A stretch of 64,000 nt of DNA, from contig NZ_JAMBAQ010000003.1 in NCBI RefSeq assembly GCF_023336735.1, positions 1 to 64,000 on the forward strand, given 5' to 3'. This document shows, piece after piece, positions 35,571-45,102 of this stretch; the stretch's first letter is position 1, and every line of letters starts with the position of its first letter. The notes beneath the pieces were generated by a model. The model made no database searches, had not been told where the DNA came from, and was given only the letters and a program-made list of their open reading frames with translations. This DNA comes from Moraxella oculi. GTDB taxonomy: Bacteria > Pseudomonadota > Gammaproteobacteria > Pseudomonadales > Moraxellaceae. A program made the translations under genes and the position numbers.

Positions 35571-36734
35571 TTATGTGTCTGATTTGTCTTGATTTAAGAT
35601 GGGTGTTGGTGTGGTGTGAATTGGCAAGCTTGTTTGACCATCAATGGCAAAGGCACCGTCTTTTTTGGCAAATATTTCATCTTTATGCTGGCTGATCCAT
35701 TCTCGCCATACCGCAAGTCCAATTGCCAATACCACAGGGCCAATGAATAAGCCAACAAAGCCAAATGCTGTCAATCCCCCAAGCACACCGATGAAAATGA
35801 TGATGAATGGAATCTTGGTTGCACCGCTGATGACGATGGGGCGAATCAGATTGTCCACCCAGCTGATGACTAAAATGCCCCACAATCCTAGTCCAATGCC
35901 TTCTGTGGTATGACCTTGTGATACCAACCATAATGCCACCGCTCCCCAAGCAAAGGGTGTGCCGAATGGTATGAGTGCTGCCACAAAAGTCAATAAGGTG
36001 AGTAAAATGGGGTTTGGTGTGCCTGCCACGGCATATCCAAGACCTGCCAGCAACGCTTGTGCCAAAGCGGTCAAGCCAATGCCATAGATGACCGCTTGCG
36101 TGGTCGCACCGACTGAGGTGATGTAATCATCAATGCGATCGCCGATGATGTTGCACAGTGCTTGGCGAATTTGACGCATGAGGCTTTCGCCATCACGATA
36201 AAAGAAAAACAAAGTCATGAGTGCCATGCCAAGCTTTGCCAAATTTTTAAACGCAACATCAAAAGCGACTTTGCCATAATACAAATGTGATTGCACCCAG
36301 CCACGCACTGCCGCCATGGATGCTTCAGGGTCTTGATTGATTTCCCATAACACACTTTGAATCTGCTGACCGATGACTGGCAGGCTTTTGATATTGTTGG
36401 GCAAATCAATATAACCTGCTTGCAAGCGTTCAATCGCCATGCCATAAAAAGCAATCACCTCTTGTTGTAAGAAAAAGATGCCAACGACCAATGGCACGCC
36501 GATCATTAAAGACACGCCCATCGTCATGACAAGCGCACTAAGTGTAGGACCTAACAGCACTTTTTGATGAAAAAATCGGTACAATGGAAAGGTGATGTAG
36601 GCTAAAATCGCCCCCCAAATCGCAGGGGTAATAAAAAATCTGACGACTTTAAAGCATAAGATGATTAAGATGGTGAGTAGGGTAAGTGCAAGCAGTCTTT
36701 GAATGACGACTTCTTTTGACCAAGTTTCTAGCAT
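35571..36734 (-). CDS. AI-2E family transporter (UPF0118, YdiK-like)
   Basis: This 387-residue inner-membrane protein has about eight hydrophobic segments and the AI-2E family core: YGIGLTALAQALLAGLGYAVAG (in part; about 212-233) and LIPFGTPFAWGAVALWL (about 254-270), followed by GLWGILVISWVDNLIRPIVI. Members export varied small molecules or ions and the name AI-2 exporter should not be taken literally. It is the first gene of an operon with pdxB and epmA. Confidence 0.82.
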   Translation of the reverse strand: MLETWSKEVVIQRLLALTLLTILIILCFKVVRFFITPAIWGAILAYITFPLYRFFHQKVLLGPTLSALVMTMGVSLMIGVPLVVGIFFLQQEVIAFYGMAIERLQAGYIDLPNNIKSLPVIGQQIQSVLWEINQDPEASMAAVRGWVQSHLYYGKVAFDVAFKNLAKLGMALMTLFFFYRDGESLMRQIRQALCNIIGDRIDDYITSVGATTQAVIYGIGLTALAQALLAGLGYAVAGTPNPILLTLLTFVAALIPFGTPFAWGAVALWLVSQGHTTEGIGLGLWGILVISWVDNLIRPIVISGATKIPFIIIFIGVLGGLTAFGFVGLFIGPVVLAIGLAVWREWISQHKDEIFAKKDGAFAIDGQTSLPIHTTPTPILNQDKSDT

Positions 36735-36976
36735 GATGATGAGCTTTGTGTGTCAAGTGGTAAGAATTTGGCCTATTTGACCGTTGTTAGGCATTATTAT
36801 GCCAAATTTTTACCAAAATCGCTTGGTTTTTTTGGGGTTTTATGTGTACTCACCTTGCTTGATTTTGATGAGATGAGTTGGGGTGTTGCTTGAGTGGTTT
36901 GGTGGTGATGAGGTGAGATTGATTGCATTTTGGCTTGATGTCATAGTGCGTCAACTTCTCTCTTTAGCACGACTGC

Positions 36977-37246
36977 TTAATGCCTAGTATCTTTTATAAG
37001 CACATCATTTACCAATGGAGTGTCGCTGGTGATGACAAGACCCCTAGCACTCACATGCTGCTTGATGTGATCGTTTGTCATATCAAATCCTTGTGGAATA
37101 ATTTTCATGGCAGGATGCAGCGATGGCGGCAGTTTGATGAAGGTATTGGTGATGAGCATTGCTGGTGCATTTGTTCGGTTGATTGTTTTGATGAGAAAGT
37201 TTTTGGCGATGATGAGAAGGGTGCTTGCATCAATGAGGAGTCTTAT
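36977..37246 (-). pseudogene. UPF0178 (YaiI-like, DUF188) remnant
   Basis: The minus strand encodes RLLIDASTLLIIAKNFLIK, NTFIKLPPSLHPAMKIIPQG, FDMTNDHIKQH and GLVITSDTPLVNDVLIK in one continuous frame. This aligns with UPF0178 proteins (canonical DADACP, then VPxGFDxADxxI and GDLVITADIPLA). The start codon is ATA instead of ATG, the conserved DADACP is changed to DASTLL, and a stop after DTRH removes the last third. It is a recent, decaying copy. Plus-strand frames over it are shadows. Confidence 0.7.
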
Positions 37247-37407
37247 GGTTAACCCTAAAAATAGATGGCGTTGCCATCAAGTCTTAACTTGAAAAAAGTC
37301 GGAGAGTGGGTAAAATATGCCATGTTGATGATAAAAATGCAACCCCACATGATGCCATCAGAATGAGTCTGTTGGTATTGCGAATATGAATTAAGATGGA
37401 AAAATGA
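37247..37407. other. Intergenic region upstream of the PHP gene
   Basis: No further gene was seen here or in 36735-36976, the stretch upstream of the AI-2E permease gene. The two stretches should contain the promoters of the flanking genes and the lost 3' part of the UPF0178 remnant. No convincing -35/-10 pair was identified. Confidence 0.35.
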
Positions 37408-38310
37408 ATGATAGATTTGCACAGCCATAGCACTGCTTCTGATGGTACTGACACGCCTGTAGCACTACTCAAAAAAGCTCACTTGGCAGGCATTAAAACA
37501 TTTGCCATAACCGATCACGACACGGTCTTAGGCGTGATGGAAGCTAGATCGTCTGCGAAAGAAGTTGGCATTCATCTGGTGAATGGTGTGGAAATCAGCT
37601 GTTCACACACGGTGGTTGGTGGCTATGGTAAGAATAAAGAACTGAATAAAATCATTCATATCGTCGCCCTTGATTTTTGTGATGTTCAAAAAATGCACCA
37701 TGCTTTGCAATCATTGCAAGACAGTCGCCACCATCGTGGCAGACGCATGATTGAGAAGTTGGCTGGTTTGTTAGCAGAAGATCATCAAGAAGATTTTATT
37801 GAGAAGATTTGGCGTGCCACACTATATAAGGCTGGTCATAACCCTCGTGCGATTGGGCGTGCACACATCGCTCAAGTGTTGCGTGATTTTGGCTTGGTGG
37901 GGAGTGTTCAGGCAGCTTTTGATAAATATTTGGCAGACAACAAAGCTGCGTATGTGGCGATTGAGACTCTGGATATGGCGGAGACGATTCGTTTGATTCA
38001 TGATTGTGGTGGTTTGGCAGTATTGGCTCACCCAACTCGTTATGGATTGTCAGCGACACGCACTCGAAAGCTGATTGCTGACTTTGCTCATTTGGGTGGC
38101 GATGGGTGTGAATTGCCCAATGCAGAGCCACAAAGTCTTAGAGCGATGATTGATAGAAGCATTGCCCAACACGATCTTTTGGTATCGGTTGGTAGCGATT
38201 TTCATGGAGACAGCATGCCATGGAGAAAACTTGGGTCTGTCGCCAAATTGAAAGTGGGACAAGTGGGCGTGTGGGAAAAATTTCGCTTAACAAAAGAGAG
38301 CTTTAAATAA
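37408..38310 (+). CDS. PHP-domain phosphoesterase (RNase AM/TrpH-like)
   Basis: This 300-residue metal-dependent phosphoesterase has PHP motifs IDLHSHSTASDGT (about 2-14), FAITDHDTVLGV (about 32-43), GVEISC (about 65-70) and LAHPTRYG (about 209-216), plus GSDFHG near the C-terminus. The E. coli relative YciV (RNase AM) trims 5' ends of RNA and hydrolyses 3',5'-nucleotide bisphosphates. It converges on recX, overlapping its 3' end by 8 bases. Confidence 0.85.
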   Translation: MIDLHSHSTASDGTDTPVALLKKAHLAGIKTFAITDHDTVLGVMEARSSAKEVGIHLVNGVEISCSHTVVGGYGKNKELNKIIHIVALDFCDVQKMHHALQSLQDSRHHRGRRMIEKLAGLLAEDHQEDFIEKIWRATLYKAGHNPRAIGRAHIAQVLRDFGLVGSVQAAFDKYLADNKAAYVAIETLDMAETIRLIHDCGGLAVLAHPTRYGLSATRTRKLIADFAHLGGDGCELPNAEPQSLRAMIDRSIAQHDLLVSVGSDFHGDSMPWRKLGSVAKLKVGQVGVWEKFRLTKESFK

Positions 38311-39097
38311 AATCTAGCTCGTCCATATCATCAAGCGTGTAATTAAGTGCAGCAAAGCACACTGACATTTCAAAGCCACGATACTGCAAAAATCTTAATT
38401 GACGAGCTTTTTGTTTTTGGTCATCAGGCAGATGATTGCCGTATTTTTTGCATCGAGCTTCTACGGCAAGCTTCAGCCAATTGATGCCGTCCTTTGGAGT
38501 GTCATCATCTGCCAAAATTGTACCATCGCTTAGACTGGGTATGTCAGCCATGCCAATCAATTCATCAATTGAATAAGGTAGATTGATGCCAGCATTTTTA
38601 AAGCTTTGGGCAATGTGATGTTTGCCACGCCCACGACGCACGCTTTCACGAATGATCATCAAGGCACACCGTTCATCAGATTGGTATTTTTTTTGGTCAA
38701 ATTCCACCAGCAACTCTTCGACCATCTGTGGATTGCAGTGCTTATCTAGCAGTTTTTGGCGTAATTGCTTTTGAGACAGCTCACGACGAGACAAATAATA
38801 AAACGCCAACCAGCGAAGTCGATTCACATCTTTATCATTTTGATAAATTGGCTCACTGGCAACATGCTTTAAGACATCGGCGGTTGACGCATCTAAAGGG
38901 GTTGTGTTTGCCATCGTTAGGGTGTTGATGCCATTAATTGATGGGTTGGTTTTGTGTGATTGCTTGGGGCGAGTGGATGGGTAATGAGTCTTTTGGGCTG
39001 GTGTATCAAGGGGTGCTTGTGATGATTGGCATGGCTTAGCGGATACAGAATTGTCCATATCCGCTAAGATTTCTGCCAAAGTTTTAATGGTAGTCAT
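38303..39097 (-). CDS. recX: Regulatory protein RecX
   Basis: This 264-residue protein modulates RecA filaments. The RecX three-helix repeats occupy the C-terminal part (about 94-260: RLRWLAFYYLSRRELSQKQL, LVEFDQKKYQSDERCA, then LKLAVEARCKKYG and LQYRGF). The first 90 residues are low-complexity and polar, making it much longer than the usual 150-170 residues. The gene starts 18 bases after recA on the same strand, the classical recA-recX arrangement. Confidence 0.88.
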   Translation of the reverse strand: MTTIKTLAEILADMDNSVSAKPCQSSQAPLDTPAQKTHYPSTRPKQSHKTNPSINGINTLTMANTTPLDASTADVLKHVASEPIYQNDKDVNRLRWLAFYYLSRRELSQKQLRQKLLDKHCNPQMVEELLVEFDQKKYQSDERCALMIIRESVRRGRGKHHIAQSFKNAGINLPYSIDELIGMADIPSLSDGTILADDDTPKDGINWLKLAVEARCKKYGNHLPDDQKQKARQLRFLQYRGFEMSVCFAALNYTLDDMDELDFI

Positions 39098-39115
39098 GCT
39101 GTGATTGAGAGGTTG

Positions 39116-40216
39116 TTAGTTTGGCATGCCTTCAACGAAACTTGATGATTCGTCATAAAACGCTTCATCTCCATCATCAGCAGGGATGTTTGATGTTTTG
39201 GTCAGTTTTTCAGCACGGATTTTGGCTTCAATCTCTTGGGCGATGTGTGGATTTTCGGCAAGATATTTGACGGTATTAGCTTTGCCTTGTCCGATTTTAT
39301 TATCGCCATAGCTGTACCATGCCCCAGATTTACCGACGGCACCGATATCTACGCCAAGATCAATGATTTCACCCAAATGGTTGATGCCTTCGCCATACAT
39401 GATTTGGAAGAGAGCTTCACGGAATGGAGGGGCCATTTTATTTTTAATGACTTTCACTTTGGTTTCGTTACCGACAATCTCTTCGCCTTCTTTGATTTGA
39501 CCAATGCGGCGAATGTCCAAGCGTACCGACGCATAGAATTTTAAAGCATTACCGCCAGTGGTGGTCTCAGGCGAACCGAACATGACACCGATTTTCATGC
39601 GAATTTGATTGATGAAAATAACCATGCAGTTTGAGCGTTTGGCATTACCTGTGATCTTACGCAAAGCTTGACTCATCAAACGAGCTTGCAAACCCATGTG
39701 GCTGTCGCCCATTTCGCCTTCAATCTCAGCTTTGGGTGTTAATGCAGCCACCGAATCCACCACGATCAAATCTACCGCTCCAGAACGCACCAGCATGTCG
39801 GCGATTTCAAGGGCTTGTTCACCATTATCAGGTTGGGATACCATGAGTTTGTCGATATCTACGCCCAGCTTTTTGGCATAAATCGGATCTAAGGCGTGTT
39901 CAGCATCGATAAAGGCACAGGTACCGCCTTGTTTTTGACATTCGGCGATGGCTTGAAGTGTTAAGGTGGTTTTACCAGAACTTTCAGGGCCAAAAATCTC
40001 AATGATGCGACCTTTTGGTAGGCCGCCAATACCAAGAGCAATGTCTAGCGTCAAAGATCCTGTTGAAATCACATCGACATCAATTTTGGCTGCCTCATCG
40101 CCTAAGCACATGATGGTATTTTTACCAAAGCTTTTTTCAATTTGAGCCAGTGCTGCCTTGAGTGCTTTTTCTTTATTTTCATCGACGCTTGTGGTCATGT
40201 CCTTTGTTTTACTCAT
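39116..40216 (-). CDS. recA: Recombinase RecA
   Basis: This 366-residue DNA strand-exchange ATPase has Walker [10 protein letters not shown] (about 75-83), [10 protein letters not shown] (Walker B region, about 150), loop L1 around [20 protein letters not shown] (about 163-182) and the ATP-coupled [12 protein letters not shown] (about 202-213). The C-terminus is acidic, as usual. It is followed by recX. An extended -10 (TGCTATAAT) lies upstream at 40267-40275. No LexA-type operator was recognised. Confidence 0.98.
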   Translation of the reverse strand: MSKTKDMTTSVDENKEKALKAALAQIEKSFGKNTIMCLGDEAAKIDVDVISTGSLTLDIALGIGGLPKGRIIEIFGPESSGKTTLTLQAIAECQKQGGTCAFIDAEHALDPIYAKKLGVDIDKLMVSQPDNGEQALEIADMLVRSGAVDLIVVDSVAALTPKAEIEGEMGDSHMGLQARLMSQALRKITGNAKRSNCMVIFINQIRMKIGVMFGSPETTTGGNALKFYASVRLDIRRIGQIKEGEEIVGNETKVKVIKNKMAPPFREALFQIMYGEGINHLGEIIDLGVDIGAVGKSGAWYSYGDNKIGQGKANTVKYLAENPHIAQEIEAKIRAEKLTKTSNIPADDGDEAFYDESSSFVEGMPN

Positions 40217-40266
40217 AAGTTTTACCTAAATAAATTTGTTGATGAAGCTTTTTGAATCGCCCAGTC

Positions 40267-40275
40267 ATTATAGCA
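40267..40275 (-). promoter_or_regulatory. Extended -10 promoter element of recA
   Basis: On the minus strand TGCTATAAT occurs about 50 bases before the recA start. A weak -35 (TAGGTA or similar) lies upstream, consistent with an extended -10 promoter. Confidence 0.5.
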
Positions 40276-40390
40276 TGACTCGCTTGTTTTTACCTAAAGT
40301 ATTTTGGCTAAAAAAACGCCTGCTTAGAGAGGTTGGTTTTTTGGATTGTTGATGGTGGAGTTGCTTGTGGTCATGTGTCAAAAAGGTGAA

Positions 40391-40624
40391 TTACCCACAA
40401 GTTACACAAGAAAATCGCATGAATGACTGTGAAACATAAAGGGGTTTGTCGTGATGATTGGGGGTTTTTGGTTGTTTTTATAAGTGATTGATTTTATTTA
40501 TGATTTAAATTTATCCCAAGATAGTTGCGCATACATCTCGTCACGGCTTAGGTATTGATAATGCTAAGCTTGATTGAAAAATTTACAGGTTATCCACAAA
40601 GTTATCCACATATTTTGTGGATAA
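40391..40624. other. Cluster of DnaA-box sequences between recA and trmB
   Basis: Three perfect consensus boxes lie within 35 bases: TTATCCACA at 40590-40598 and 40602-40610, and its complement TGTGGATAA at 40616-40624. A degenerate copy, TTACCCACA, is at 40391-40399, followed directly by TTACACAAG. An AT-rich stretch (40485-40515) lies between. This 628-base gap (40217-40844) holds no supported gene. It could be a replication origin element, a DnaA-titrating site or a DnaA-regulated promoter. Gene orientation does not switch here, which argues against a simple oriC. Confidence 0.6.
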
Positions 40625-40793
40625 ACAAATACTGTCTTAGAAAGCTTAGGTGTATCAAGGTCTGGAGACGATGATTGGTGAGTGTTACTGTCATGAGGTG
40701 ATATACAAAGTGTGCATGATGAACCATGTTTCACGATGAATGTTTGATCGCATGGTGTGAAACAGTCAATTGAATATACCGAAAAATACATGC

Positions 40794-40819
40794 CCAAAAA
40801 AAGACGGTACCAGACCGTC
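40794..40819 (-). terminator. Terminator of trmB
   Basis: On the minus strand GACGGT and ACCGTC pair around CTGGT and are followed by seven T. It lies 26 bases after the trmB stop. Confidence 0.75.
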
Positions 40820-40844
40820 ATAGAAATAACCGACTGACAAAAAA

Positions 40845-41726
40845 TCAGCCAATCTTGCGATACATCAAGTCCCAAGAAGTGCGACCATAGTCAAAGCCTC
40901 GTTTTTCAAATTTTGTTTGGGGGCGAAAATCTGGGCGTGGTGTGAAATTTCCTTTGCCAGACATATTATCAAAAATCGCCATGTGATCAAGAACTTCCAG
41001 CATCCATAACGCATAATGCTCCCAGTCAGTCGCCGCATGAAAAATGCCATCTTTTTTTAGGGTGCGAGCGACGATTTGCATGCGATGTTCAGTGACGAAT
41101 CGGCGTTTGTAGTGGCGTTTTTTTTGCCAAGGGTCGGGAAAATACAGCTGTACGGCATCAAGATGTTCATCAGGTAGGTTGGTGAGTAGGGCAATCGCAT
41201 CACCACTTAGCACTTTAAGATTTGTCAATCCAAGCTCATGACACAGATAGGCTGTTCGCCCAATGCCAGGCTCATGCACTTCAATCCCTACAAAGTTGCG
41301 ATTTGGGGCATTTTTTGCCATTTCAATCAGGCTGTCGCCCATGCCAAAGCCGATTTCTAGTATTAAAGGAGCTTGACTGCCATTGGGCGTTTGTTCAAAA
41401 CATGTTCGCAAATCACGAATATCATCGACTTTGCCCAATTTACCAAGTTCAAAACCATGATTAATGACATAGGGTGCGTACATGTCGTCCGTCAACGCAA
41501 GTTCACTCGTCTGACTCATGTGCGTGCGTCGCTTCATGAATGTGTCTATTTGGCGAAATTGTTCAGGTGTCTTTGCTAGGCGTGCGATCTGTTCGCTGAT
41601 GACTTCACGGTCGGTGTCTGGAGTTTGGCGATCACCACCTACAGGGGCTAAAAACTGGTCTTTTGTCTCAATCATGGCTTTATTTGCATCAAAAAAAGGC
41701 GTAAAATGTGTGTCATTATAAGTCAA
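40845..41726 (-). CDS. trmB: tRNA (guanine-N7)-methyltransferase
   Basis: This 293-residue SAM-dependent enzyme makes m7G46 in t[21 protein letters not shown] (about 122-139) is the SAM-binding motif. [12 protein letters not shown], then [18 protein letters not shown] (about 195-212) and the C-terminal [11 protein letters not shown] are diagnostic of TrmB. The N-terminal 70 residues are longer than in most relatives, so a start at one of the later methionines is possible. It diverges from the DUF2628-like gene. Confidence 0.92.
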   Translation of the reverse strand: MTYNDTHFTPFFDANKAMIETKDQFLAPVGGDRQTPDTDREVISEQIARLAKTPEQFRQIDTFMKRRTHMSQTSELALTDDMYAPYVINHGFELGKLGKVDDIRDLRTCFEQTPNGSQAPLILEIGFGMGDSLIEMAKNAPNRNFVGIEVHEPGIGRTAYLCHELGLTNLKVLSGDAIALLTNLPDEHLDAVQLYFPDPWQKKRHYKRRFVTEHRMQIVARTLKKDGIFHAATDWEHYALWMLEVLDHMAIFDNMSGKGNFTPRPDFRPQTKFEKRGFDYGRTSWDLMYRKIG

Positions 41727-41774
41727 GCTGTCCTTAACCGCAAATCAATTTTATCATTTTGCCCATCAGTCCCC

Positions 41775-42710
41775 ATGTTTCGTTTGCCTTTTTTAGAAGA
41801 TACCACGCCACCACCTTTTTATCGTGCCGATTTGAGTGCCAGTCAACGCATCAAGCTTGATCGGTGGTTCATTGGTTTGCGTTCTCAGCCGTATTATTTA
41901 AAGCGTTTTAATGAGTTTGATCAAGCAGGGAAAATGTATCCACGCTGGCATTGGGCTGCGTTCTTCTGTACTTTTGGCTGGTTGCTTTATCGCAAAAGGT
42001 ATTTGGATTGTGTGGTGTATTGTGTTGCTGGCTGGTCTTTTATTAAAGTAACGATCGTTATTGCATTGGCGATATTAGAGTTTACGGCAATTTCATTTTT
42101 ACCAGAGCAGTATCAGATGGGGGTGCGCATGTCAGTTGCTGTGTTGATATGGGTCTTTTGGGCCAGTCAAGTGGCTCGTTGGGCAGATGCGTATTACTAT
42201 CGCATGGCACGCCGTGAGATTGCTGATGTGTTGGATCATCACCCTCATGATGAGCAAGCTCAAAGAGCGTGCTTAAAACAAGAGGGTGGTACCAGCTTGT
42301 TTGGTATGTCTGTGGCTTTTGGCATGTTTGGTTTGATTCTGTCAATCCCGACCATGCAGTTTTTGCCAATCATTGCGATGCAACAAGAGCAGACAGTCAT
42401 CTTCGAAAGCCATCGATCTGCCATCGCTGTTCAAAAACGCATGGCAATCATTTATCAAGACACGGGTGCCTGTCCGACACACCTACCTGTCTCAACGGAC
42501 AGCCAGCGAGTCTCTATGAAAGTGGTGTCTCATGTGGCTGGTGTACAGACGGATTGTGCGGTGGTGGCGACTGTCTCTGGGGCAGGTTATCCTGTGCGTT
42601 ATCTTAATGGTGAGACGCTGATTATTTATCATACCAATGATCAAGGGAATGATGTTTGGCGTTGTCAGACTTCTTTGAACAAAAAACGCAAACCAAAGCG
42701 TTGTGTGTAA
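41775..42710 (+). CDS. DUF2628-like membrane protein
   Basis: This 311-residue protein has a cytoplasmic N-terminus followed by WHWAAFFCTFGWLLYRKRYL (about 57-76), the hallmark of DUF2628, three or four membrane segments to about residue 140, and another near 200-220. The C-terminal 90 residues look periplasmic and contain two Cys (CPTHLP, TDCAVV). The longer frame from 41706 overlaps trmB; ATG 41775 was preferred although its ribosome site is weak. The function is unknown. Confidence 0.7.
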   Translation: MFRLPFLEDTTPPPFYRADLSASQRIKLDRWFIGLRSQPYYLKRFNEFDQAGKMYPRWHWAAFFCTFGWLLYRKRYLDCVVYCVAGWSFIKVTIVIALAILEFTAISFLPEQYQMGVRMSVAVLIWVFWASQVARWADAYYYRMARREIADVLDHHPHDEQAQRACLKQEGGTSLFGMSVAFGMFGLILSIPTMQFLPIIAMQQEQTVIFESHRSAIAVQKRMAIIYQDTGACPTHLPVSTDSQRVSMKVVSHVAGVQTDCAVVATVSGAGYPVRYLNGETLIIYHTNDQGNDVWRCQTSLNKKRKPKRCV

Positions 42711-42767
42711 GATAAAAAGTTGATCAACCAGTGATAAGTTTGTATGTGTGCATTGTAGCTTTTGGTC

Positions 42768-45032
42768 CTACCAGCTCATCGGATCGATATCCAAAGAAAG
42801 CTTGACACCTTTGGAGGTAGGTAACTCAAGCAGGCTTTGCCAGTATTCAGACAGCACGCCGTGCAGGGTCTTTCGGTCTTTGGCAAGCAGTAATAACTGC
42901 GTGTGATAGCGATTGTTTTTTTTGTTCATGGGTGCGTCTAGCGCGCCACTTTTTGCCAAACCATTAGGGCTTGGTAATGCTTGGGTAAGATGACTGATGG
43001 CTGCTCTGGCTCGTTGCTGATCATGACTTTCAGCACTGATCAGAGCGGCATGGGCATGGGGGGGTAGCCCTAGCAGTCGTCTTTCTTTTAATAAAGTATC
43101 AGCAAAAGCCAGATAACCATGCTTGATGAGTGTGAGAAATAGAGGGTTGTCTGGTTGACGAGTTTGAATGAGTACATGACCAGATTTTTTGGCACGCCCA
43201 GCACGCCCAGCCACTTGTATGATACGCTGGGCGGTATGTTCAGGTGATCGAAAGTTGGGTGATAAGAATCCTAAGTCTGCATCCGCAATCACCACGAGCG
43301 TTACATTCGGAAAGTGATGCCCTTTGGCAATCATCTGCGTTCCCACCAAAATCCCTGCATGTCCTTGGAGAATCTGTTCGTACATGCTTTCCCAAGCACC
43401 TTGCTTACGCATTGTGTCTCGGTCGATCTGCCAGATGGGGTAGAGTTGTTTGGTCATTTGTGGATTGGCAAATATGGCATGGAGTTGTTCGCTCAGCTTA
43501 CTGGTACCAAGCCCTAAGTGTTGTAAATTGCTGCTGTTGCACTTAGGGCAATGGCATGGGATGTGATTTTGAAAACCGCAATGATGGCATTTTAGTTGCT
43601 CAGTAGGATATTTGTGCAATGTCAGATGGGCATCGCAATAAGGACAATCGGCTTGCCAACCACATGCACTGCACATCAGTATCGGTGCGTAGCCACGCCG
43701 ATTTAAAAAAATGAGTACTTGCTCGCCATTACCAAGACGCTGTTTGATGTGATGAATGCTTAATTCTGATAGTAAGCTGGTCTGCTGTTCACCGCTTGAT
43801 AATAGAATTTGTCTGCTGCCTTGACGAATGTCAACCATTTGAAATGTCGGAGTTTTGGCATCGCCAGCACGCTTGGTCAGTCGATATTCAATAAGCTTGC
43901 CATCATGGCTTAGCTTGATTTGTTCTAAGCTTGGGGTGGCTGTACCTAGTACCACAGGTATGCTTAGTCGATGACCACGCCACATCGCCACATCGCACGC
44001 ATGATATCGTAAATGATCTTGTTGCTTATAGGAAGTGTCGTGAGCTTCGTCAATGATGATGAGTCCTAGGTTGTTAAAAGGATATAGCACGCTTGAACGA
44101 GTGCCGATGATGATTTGCGTTTGTCCTGTACGGCAATCTTGCCAGCCTTGCAGTCGCTCCTTATCGTTCATGCCTGAATGTAGTACACAGATGCGAGCGT
44201 TAAAGCGTGAGGTAAAGCGAGCTTTGGTCTGTGGAGTGAGTCCAATTTCAGGCACCAAAATCAGCACTTGTCTGCCAGCGGATAGAGCATGCCATATGGC
44301 ATGTAGATAGACCTCTGTTTTTCCTGATCCAGTGATGCCGTTTAATAAAATGCCTTGATAAATGCCCGCATCAATCGCTTGCTTGATGGCATTAAAAGCA
44401 ACACATTGTTCATCATTGAGTGATGGTGGTGTGTCTTTTAGCTTGGGGGGTGTTAATGAGTTTTTGGAAGCGTCTGCGACAAATGAGCAGATCAATCCTT
44501 TGTCCGATAGGGCGGATAATTGAGCTTTGGTAACACCCAGTTCCTTTAATTGAGACTTGTTAAGACTTGATGCTTGCTTGATGGCGTTAAAGATTTGCCA
44601 CTGCTTTTTGGCGACTTGACTGATTTGTTTTTGGGCAAAATCATCGGTAACACTCTCTGCCACTTTCCATAATACCAGCTGCTGCACGGGTTGGTTGCCT
44701 TGATTGATTAAGCTTGGCAGCATGACCGAAAATGTCTCTCCTAGTGGGTGGTGATAGTAAGAAGCTAGCCAATATGCCAAGCCAAACAAGTCATCTGTGA
44801 TGATGGCAGTATCATCAAAGCACTGCTTAATTGATTTGAGCTTGTGTTGCGGAATGTCGCTACCTGCCTGATCAATATGACCAGTAACGATGCCAATGAG
44901 CGTTCGGTGTCCAAAGGGAACTTGTACACGACCACCCACCACAGGCAAATTTGGCATTGATGGAGGGCAAAGGTAGTCAAACAGTCGATATAGCGGTACG
45001 GGCAAGGCGACACGAACTAGGGGTCTTGACAT
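42768..45032 (-). CDS. priA: Primosomal protein N' (replication restart helicase PriA)
   Basis: This 754-residue superfamily 2 helicase reloads the replisome at stalled forks. Walker A is GITGSGKTEVYLHA (about 238-251), Walker B IIDEAHD (about 334-340), and the eight-cysteine zinc module reads CSACGWQADCPYCDAHL, then CHHCGFQ and CPKCNSSNL (about 462-510). The N-terminal 3'-DNA-binding domain begins VRVALPVPLYRLFDYLCP. It is the last gene of the rpoZ-spoT-ridA-priA string on the minus strand. Confidence 0.96.
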   Translation of the reverse strand: MSRPLVRVALPVPLYRLFDYLCPPSMPNLPVVGGRVQVPFGHRTLIGIVTGHIDQAGSDIPQHKLKSIKQCFDDTAIITDDLFGLAYWLASYYHHPLGETFSVMLPSLINQGNQPVQQLVLWKVAESVTDDFAQKQISQVAKKQWQIFNAIKQASSLNKSQLKELGVTKAQLSALSDKGLICSFVADASKNSLTPPKLKDTPPSLNDEQCVAFNAIKQAIDAGIYQGILLNGITGSGKTEVYLHAIWHALSAGRQVLILVPEIGLTPQTKARFTSRFNARICVLHSGMNDKERLQGWQDCRTGQTQIIIGTRSSVLYPFNNLGLIIIDEAHDTSYKQQDHLRYHACDVAMWRGHRLSIPVVLGTATPSLEQIKLSHDGKLIEYRLTKRAGDAKTPTFQMVDIRQGSRQILLSSGEQQTSLLSELSIHHIKQRLGNGEQVLIFLNRRGYAPILMCSACGWQADCPYCDAHLTLHKYPTEQLKCHHCGFQNHIPCHCPKCNSSNLQHLGLGTSKLSEQLHAIFANPQMTKQLYPIWQIDRDTMRKQGAWESMYEQILQGHAGILVGTQMIAKGHHFPNVTLVVIADADLGFLSPNFRSPEHTAQRIIQVAGRAGRAKKSGHVLIQTRQPDNPLFLTLIKHGYLAFADTLLKERRLLGLPPHAHAALISAESHDQQRARAAISHLTQALPSPNGLAKSGALDAPMNKKNNRYHTQLLLLAKDRKTLHGVLSEYWQSLLELPTSKGVKLSLDIDPMSW

Positions 45033-45061
45033 AAAGGTAATGCAGTCATGAGAGAAAAAAG

Positions 45062-45082
45062 AAAGGCTTGAAACAAGCCTTT
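45062..45082 (-). terminator. Hairpin between ridA and priA
   Basis: AAAGGCTTG and CAAGCCTTT form a stem with a three-base loop; on the minus strand it is followed by CTTTTTTC. It terminates ridA and may separate priA transcriptionally. Confidence 0.75.
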
Positions 45083-45102
45083 GGGAGTGAGTAATTATCC
45101 AA

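Noticed and set aside
36980-37292. Two overlapping plus-strand frames (36980-37252 and 37107-37292)
   Set aside because: Both are antisense shadows of the UPF0178 remnant, whose minus-strand frame has clear family similarity.
40217-40844. Calling the region oriC outright
   Set aside because: DnaA boxes and AT-rich sequence are present, but dnaA, rpmH, dnaN or gidA are not adjacent and gene orientation does not switch, so only a DnaA-box cluster is claimed.
40564-40875. 103-codon minus-strand open frame between recA and trmB
   Set aside because: It runs through the trmB terminator and all three DnaA boxes, overlaps the trmB 3' end, and has no ribosome site or recognisable domain.
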